Shown here: one piece after another, positions 7,194-10,437 of the stretch
Position numbering within the stretch: position 1 is the first letter of the stretch
Layout: each line of letters begins with the position of its first letter
Assembly: GCA_026015225.1 (NCBI GenBank)
Contig: JAOZGV010000093.1
Coordinates: 1 to 10,437, forward strand
Direction: 5' to 3'
DNA length: 10,437 nucleotides
Source of the DNA: Candidatus Bathyarchaeota archaeon
Lineage (GTDB): Archaea > Thermoproteota > Bathyarchaeia > 40CM-2-53-6 > RBG-13-38-9
Made by a program: the position numbers and the translations under genes
The notes under the pieces: generated by a model
The model's database searches: none
What the model saw: the letters and a program-made list of their open reading frames with translations, nothing else
What the model was told of the DNA's origin: nothing

Positions 7194-8372
7194 CTATTTC
7201 AACATACTAATTGCAACATGAGAATATATTTTAGCAGCATTTACTACTTGCTCTATTTCTACATACTCATCTTCTATATGCGCTAATTCCAACTTACCTG
7301 GACCAAATATTGCAGTGGAGATATTTGCATGATTTAGTAAGTAACGCATATCACAAGTCGCTGGATAACTAGTGAGTTTAAATTTTAAATTAAATTCTTC
7401 TATAGCATTCCTAATAAGAGTCATAATTCTTTCATTTTCTGATATGATTGATGGCTCCGCATAGAGGGTCTCTCTGACCGTTACTTTAAAATCGGGTTCT
7501 TCTTTATTAACTTCAGAAATAATAAAATTAATGTCTTCTTTTATTTTATCTACGTCTTCCCCTGGCAAAACACGCCGATCAATAGTAATAATACAAGAAT
7601 TAGGTACAACATTTGCTTTAATTCCGCCTTGTATGGTTCCGACACTAATAGTGGGATGATCTTGACCTCTATATTTTTTTTCAAAATCTTTTTGGTATTT
7701 TTCTAACAACATACATATTTTAGACATTCTATAAATGGCGTTCACGCCTTGATGTGGTATACTTGCATGGGCTGATTTTCCAAGAACTGTTACCTCAAAG
7801 TTTAGAATGCCCTTATGTGAATTATGTACTTTTAAATTTGTACCTTCACAAACTATTGCAGCATCTGCTCTAATTCCTTTATTGAGCAAATCTCTAGTTC
7901 CCATTCCAGTTATTTCTTCATCAACAACCATAGCCAATATTAAATTACCAGCAAGAGAAATATCCAATTCCTTTAATGCTTTTGCAGCAAGAATCATAGA
8001 AGCTAAACCGCCTTTCATATCTGCGGATCCCCTGCCATATACCTTTCCTTCCTTTACAATACCTCCAATTGGGTCAATTGACCAGAGATCTCTATTCCCA
8101 ATAGGTACTGTATCTAAATGACCGTTTAACATTAAAACGGGTTTATTCTCCCTGTTATAGTATTGACCCACGACGTTGGGTCTTCCTGGTTTGCTGAGAA
8201 TTTTCTTTACATTTAATCCTATTTTTTCCATTTTTTCATTTACAAATTCAGCAATGTCTTCTTCGTTACCTCCTGGATTCTCACTCGGTATTCGTACTAA
8301 TTGAGAGACTAGTTTTTCAGCATCATAATTATCTATCCTATTTATTACTTCGTTGATTATAGACTTGTCCAT
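7194..8372 (-). CDS. M20 family metallopeptidase/deacylase (ArgE/DapE/ACY1/CPG2 type)
   Basis: This 392-aa zinc-dependent amidohydrolase is a typical M20 enzyme, cutting an amide or peptide bond of a small substrate such as an N-acyl amino acid, succinyl-diaminopimelate or a dipeptide. The catalytic set is complete: H85 and D87 in GHLDTVP, bridging D118 in GRGSADMKGG, general base E152 and ligand E153 in VDEEITGMG, E176 in CEGT and H365 in ELAHIEDE. The lid/dimerisation domain is inserted at about residues 186-300 and includes GKSAHASIPHQGVNAI with its conserved histidine. No signal peptide is seen, so it is probably cytoplasmic. Substrate cannot be decided: ArgE, DapE, LysK-like and general acylase names are all used for such proteins, and no arginine or lysine genes are adjacent. 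It is divergently arranged with rps12, with a TATA-like element about 23 bases before the ATG, suggesting a nearly leaderless mRNA. Confidence 0.93.
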   Translation of the reverse strand: MDKSIINEVINRIDNYDAEKLVSQLVRIPSENPGGNEEDIAEFVNEKMEKIGLNVKKILSKPGRPNVVGQYYNRENKPVLMLNGHLDTVPIGNRDLWSIDPIGGIVKEGKVYGRGSADMKGGLASMILAAKALKELDISLAGNLILAMVVDEEITGMGTRDLLNKGIRADAAIVCEGTNLKVHNSHKGILNFEVTVLGKSAHASIPHQGVNAIYRMSKICMLLEKYQKDFEKKYRGQDHPTISVGTIQGGIKANVVPNSCIITIDRRVLPGEDVDKIKEDINFIISEVNKEEPDFKVTVRETLYAEPSIISENERIMTLIRNAIEEFNLKFKLTSYPATCDMRYLLNHANISTAIFGPGKLELAHIEDEYVEIEQVVNAAKIYSHVAISMLK

Positions 8373-8390
8373 GACTCAAAACTTCCTTCA

Positions 8391-8399
8391 AATATATAG
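8391..8399 (-). promoter_or_regulatory. Putative TATA box of the M20 peptidase gene
   Basis: The plus strand reads AATATATAG; on the minus strand this is CTATATATT, centred about 23 bases before the ATG at 8372. The spacing implies a leaderless or nearly leaderless transcript. Confidence 0.5.
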
Positions 8400-8431
8400 T
8401 CAGATGCTATAATAGCTATAACAACTTAAGA

Positions 8432-8439
8432 TTTTTATA
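8432..8439 (+). promoter_or_regulatory. Putative TATA box of rps12
   Basis: TTTTTATA lies about 50 bases before the rps12 ATG, predicting a start near 8460 and a leader of about 25 bases. A GTGA at 8475-8478, 6 bases before the ATG, could serve as a weak Shine-Dalgarno. It shows that rps12 is transcribed independently of the distant nusA operon. Confidence 0.5.
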
Positions 8440-8484
8440 AGTCATTTACTATTTAGTTGAGAAGTCAAAGTAAAGTGAATAGAA

Positions 8485-8922
8485 ATGAGTAAATCATCTA
8501 GAGGCATATTTGCTGCAAGGAAATTAAAGAAAAATAGAAAAAAATTTAGATGGAAATATCCTCCCTTCAAGAGGAGAATGTTGGGATTAGACTATAAGGC
8601 TGATCCTTTAGAGGGTGCTCCACAAGGTAGAGGTATAGTTCTTGAGAAGGTTGGAATTGAGTGTAGACAACCAAATAGCGCTGTCAGAAAAGCTGTCAGA
8701 GCTCAGTTAATAAAAAACGGTAAGGTAATAACAGCATTTCTACCGGGAGACGGAGCGTTAAACTTTATTGATGAACATGATGAAGTCCATATATGTGGAA
8801 TAGGTGGAGCCGAAGGAAAGGCGATGGGAGACATTCCAGGAATAAGATTCAGTGTTTTTAAAGTAAATAATGTTTCGCTGACATCTTTGATCTCTGGCAA
8901 GAAAGAGAAACCAAGACGTTAA
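8485..8922 (+). CDS. rps12: Small-subunit ribosomal protein uS12
   Basis: This 145-aa protein is archaeal uS12, located at the decoding centre of the 30S subunit. It has the archaeal/eukaryotic-type basic N-terminal extension (RGIFAARKLKKNRKKFRWK), the GAPQGRGIVLEKVGIECRQPNSAVRKAVRAQL core (about residues 44-75), the PGDGALNFIDEHDEV loop (about 87-101) and GIPG-type C-terminal text (GDIPGIRFSVFKVNNVSL) before a lysine/arginine-rich tail. Length is normal for archaea. It has its own promoter in a 112-base divergent spacer shared with the M20 gene. In many archaea it is next to nusA and followed by rps7 and an elongation factor gene; here neither neighbour is present, and a tRNA gene follows after 42 bases. 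Identification is certain. Confidence 0.97.
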   Translation: MSKSSRGIFAARKLKKNRKKFRWKYPPFKRRMLGLDYKADPLEGAPQGRGIVLEKVGIECRQPNSAVRKAVRAQLIKNGKVITAFLPGDGALNFIDEHDEVHICGIGGAEGKAMGDIPGIRFSVFKVNNVSLTSLISGKKEKPRR

Positions 8923-8928
8923 ACGAAA

Positions 8929-8936
8929 ATTAATAA
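8929..8936 (+). promoter_or_regulatory. Possible TATA box of the tRNA-Ser gene
   Basis: TTAATAAT-like AT-rich sequence centred about 33 bases upstream of the mature tRNA 5' end. Weak, because the whole spacer is AT-rich. Confidence 0.3.
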
Positions 8937-8964
8937 TCTTTTCATCAAAATTGATAGAATTACT

Positions 8965-9063
8965 GCCGGGATTGCCTAGCCTGGTAAGGCGTCGGCTTGC
9001 TATCAATTTGGGAAATAGCCGATGACCCTTTGGGTCTCGTGGGTTCAAATCCCACTCCCGGCG
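8965..9063 (+). tRNA. tRNA-Ser(GCT) with a 14-base intron
   Basis: I folded this by hand. The acceptor stem pairs 8965-8971 (GCCGGGA) with 9056-9062 (TCCCGGC). The D arm is GCCT/AGGC (8974-8977, 8987-8990) with GG in the loop. The anticodon stem is TCGGC (8992-8996) with GCCGA (9018-9022). The T arm is GTGGG-TTCAAAT-CCCAC (9039-9055). A long variable arm, GACCC-TTT-GGGTC (9024-9036), makes it a class II tRNA, which limits it to Ser or Leu here. The space between the anticodon stem arms is 21 bases instead of 7; removing 14 bases after position 37 leaves the loop TTGCTAA, anticodon GCT, which reads AGC/AGT serine codons. Discriminator base G9063 also fits serine. CCA is not encoded. A CT5 tract follows at 9071-9076. 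Confidence 0.93.
9003..9016 (+). other. tRNA intron at the canonical 37/38 position (inferred)
   Basis: Fourteen bases removed between positions 37 and 38 restore a standard 7-base anticodon loop. The intron contains a small hairpin (ATTT-GGG-AAAT, 9006-9016). Archaeal introns here are cut by the tRNA splicing endonuclease at a bulge-helix-bulge; I see suitable pairing but did not confirm an exact bulge-helix-bulge. The boundary could shift by one base. Confidence 0.75.
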
Positions 9064-9071
9064 TTGGGGTC

Positions 9072-9076
9072 TTTTT
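9072..9076 (+). terminator. T5 tract downstream of the tRNA
   Basis: Five consecutive T residues, 9 bases after the tRNA discriminator base. This is a plausible terminator that also limits read-through into the convergent lyase gene ending at 9086. Confidence 0.5.
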
Positions 9077-9085
9077 AACTATTTA

Positions 9086-10252
9086 TTATATTGTAAGTCC
9101 ATGAGTGTATATTTCCATAGTCTTAGTGTATCCAGAGATTTCAGATTTTGTTAATTTTTTAGAAGCTACCAAAAATATAAGTTTCATTAATTTCTCAAAG
9201 GTTGCTTCAAGATTTTCTTTTCCACTTAGAACTCCACTAACATCTAGATCTATATGTTCACTCATCTTACTACAAGTAGTACTATTTCCACATATCTTTA
9301 TAACCGGTACTATTGGGAAACCTTGAGGTGCTCCTCTTCCAGTTGTGAAAAGAATTAGCTGAGCTCCCGCGGCTGCTAGAGCAGGCAATACGTGCATCTC
9401 GGAACCAGGAGTGTCCATCAGATGCAATCCATTTTCATTTGGAGGTTCTCCATATTCAAGAACGCTCTTAATTGGGCTCGTGCCAGCTTTGCATATCGCA
9501 CCTAGAGATTTCTCTTCAATAGTAGTAATGCCACCGGCTATGTTACCTGGAGTTGGTTGACTTCCACGCATATCCACACCTACTGTTTTTGTTTTTAACT
9601 CGACACTTTCAACTATTGTGCATATTTTGTTAGCAACATCATTACTGATTGCACGACTAGCAAAAATATGCTCTGCGCCCATTATCTCGGTTGTTTCTGC
9701 AGTTATCACTGTTGCATTATTATTTACAAGGAAATCCGTACACAACCCAACAACTGGATTAGAAACTAGACCCGATGTAGCATCTGAAGCCCCACATTTC
9801 AATCCTACAGTAAGCTCATCTATATCTGCCCTTTTTTTCTTGAGCGAAGAATCTTCTTCAACCATTTTCTTTGCCAATTTAATACCTTTTTCTACTGAAG
9901 CATTGAAACCTCCAAGATCTTGTATGTTAATCACCTCAACATGTTTTCCAGTCTGAACTATTTTATCAGCAATCATATTGGCAGAAGTAGATTCACATCC
10001 CAAACTTACAATCAATGTCGAACTTACATTGGGGTTTTTTCCAAATCCGATGAGTGTTCTCGACACAATCTCAAGATCCGGTGCTAATTGGCAACATCCT
10101 TGATGGTGCAATAGAGGCGCGGTTCCATTAACTTGATCCGAAATTGCTTCTGCAACTTCATTAGCGCATCCTACTGTGGGAATGAGTGCGATATGATTTC
10201 TTATGCCATATTTTCCATCTGATCTTTTATACCCATAGAAAATTGAATTCAT
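9086..10252 (-). CDS. UxaA-family dehydratase/lyase, large subunit (altronate dehydratase / sulfolactate sulfo-lyase-like)
   Basis: This 388-aa protein is the large catalytic domain of the UxaA family (altronate and galactarate dehydratases, (R)-sulfolactate sulfo-lyase SuyB), metal-dependent enzymes that eliminate water or sulfite from hydroxy-acids. Family text includes GYKRSDGKYGIRNHIALIPTVGCAN at the start (N19, H20, C29), HHQGCCQ (49-55), SLGCES (84-89), KCGASDATSG (152-161), TAETTEIMGAE (184-194), PTPGNIAGG (233-241), DTPG (280-283) and FTTGRG (302-307). The conserved cysteines and histidines are likely metal-site residues. The SAF-type N-terminal domain is absent because a separate gene encodes it just upstream, 14 bases away. 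Translation may use the partial Shine-Dalgarno AAGAAGG, 8 bases before the ATG and overlapping the small subunit's stop codon. Substrate cannot be assigned: altronate, galactarate, sulfolactate or another sugar acid are all possible, and no other sugar-acid gene is in view. Confidence 0.9.
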   Translation of the reverse strand: MNSIFYGYKRSDGKYGIRNHIALIPTVGCANEVAEAISDQVNGTAPLLHHQGCCQLAPDLEIVSRTLIGFGKNPNVSSTLIVSLGCESTSANMIADKIVQTGKHVEVINIQDLGGFNASVEKGIKLAKKMVEEDSSLKKKRADIDELTVGLKCGASDATSGLVSNPVVGLCTDFLVNNNATVITAETTEIMGAEHIFASRAISNDVANKICTIVESVELKTKTVGVDMRGSQPTPGNIAGGITTIEEKSLGAICKAGTSPIKSVLEYGEPPNENGLHLMDTPGSEMHVLPALAAAGAQLILFTTGRGAPQGFPIVPVIKICGNSTTCSKMSEHIDLDVSGVLSGKENLEATFEKLMKLIFLVASKKLTKSEISGYTKTMEIYTHGLTI

Positions 10253-10266
10253 AATATCAACCTTCT

Positions 10267-10437
10267 TTACTTGGATATCAGATCTCCACGAGCACGCTTG
10301 CTTATAACATTGTGGACGTGCACTAACGTTCCTTGCTCAATTTTTTCGATGGCTTCTCCTATAGGCTCTCCATATTTTATGATGTTTTCGCCTTTCATTA
10401 TATTCTTAATTGCAAATTTATACCCAAAAGGAATCAT
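10267..10437 (-). CDS. UxaA-family small subunit (SAF domain), C-terminal part, 5' end outside window
   Basis: I translated this from the minus strand: 56 codons and a TAA stop (10269-10267). It reads IPFGYKFAIKNIMKGENIIK, then YGEPIGEAIEKI and VHVHNVISKRARGD. This is the C-terminal half of the SAF domain found at the N terminus of UxaA/GarD proteins or as a separate small subunit (SuyA-like). Family members are about 90-100 aa, and the IPFG stretch normally lies about 35-40 residues in, so the ATG at the window edge is probably internal and the true start is outside. The 14-base gap to the large-subunit gene and matching family leave little doubt that the two form one enzyme. The subunits are clearly separate genes here because a stop codon and a ribosome-binding-like sequence lie between them. 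Confidence 0.88.
   Translation of the reverse strand: MIPFGYKFAIKNIMKGENIIKYGEPIGEAIEKIEQGTLVHVHNVISKRARGDLISK

Noticed and set aside
8758..9048. 96-codon minus-strand open frame across rps12 and the tRNA
   Set aside because: It overlaps both a certain ribosomal protein gene and a well-folded tRNA and has no recognisable content.
8965..9063. tRNA as an integration attachment site
   Set aside because: No integrase gene and no repeated copy of the tRNA 3' end was seen in the window.
9618..9956. 112-codon plus-strand open frame opposite the UxaA large subunit
   Set aside because: The minus-strand frame has many family motifs here, so the hydrophobic plus-strand translation is a shadow.
1..10437. 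CRISPR array, toxin-antitoxin, restriction or other defence system
   Set aside because: No regularly spaced repeats and no nuclease, methylase, helicase or Cas-like protein could be recognised on either strand.

Overview
The window looks like a chromosomal piece of an AT-rich archaeon. It carries an archaeal RNA polymerase operon in the order rpoB-rpoA-rpl30e-nusA, uses TATA-box/T-tract signals, and has a tRNA with a small intron in the anticodon loop and no encoded CCA. The largest RNA polymerase subunit is a single unsplit protein with both A' and A'' parts. That state is known from Thaumarchaeota and some relatives (and reported for Asgard lineages), whereas most other archaea have separate rpoA1 and rpoA2. 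By eye the RpoA text reads most like Thaumarchaeota-type sequences. I therefore place it near Thaumarchaeota/Aigarchaeota within TACK, without certainty. No ammonia-oxidation genes are present; the metabolic genes (a peptidase/deacylase and a UxaA-type dehydratase pair) suggest a heterotroph.

Layout: bases 1-5711 (+) hold the information-processing operon: the 3' part of rpoB, full-length fused rpoA, ribosomal protein eL30 and the two-KH NusA-like protein. The junctions are -4, 9 and 2 bases, and a T-tract follows nusA. Bases 5764-6573 (+) hold a predicted secreted, C-terminally anchored protein with a DNRLRE/CBM96-like beta domain and its own putative leaderless promoter. On the minus strand follow an M20 metallopeptidase (8372-7194) and a YbhB/PEBP-family protein (7081-6635), the latter flanked by two unusual GC-rich patches. 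Divergent from the peptidase is rpsL/rps12 (uS12) on the plus strand with its own promoter, then an intron-containing tRNA-Ser(GCT). The right end (minus strand) encodes a two-subunit UxaA-family lyase: the small SAF-domain subunit, cut by the window edge, followed by the large subunit.

How the genes relate: rpoB, rpoA and the NusA-like protein belong to transcription; eL30 and uS12 to the ribosome. In many archaea rps12 directly follows nusA in this cluster. Here three non-informational genes sit between them, two in opposite orientation, and rps7 does not follow rps12, so the ancestral cluster has been broken. I found no CRISPR array, insertion sequence, integrase or phage gene, and no clear sign of an undescribed system. 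The items most worth a second look are the unsplit rpoA, the anchored DNRLRE protein, the GC-rich inverted patches around the PEBP gene, and complementarity between the tRNA 5' flank and its intron region.
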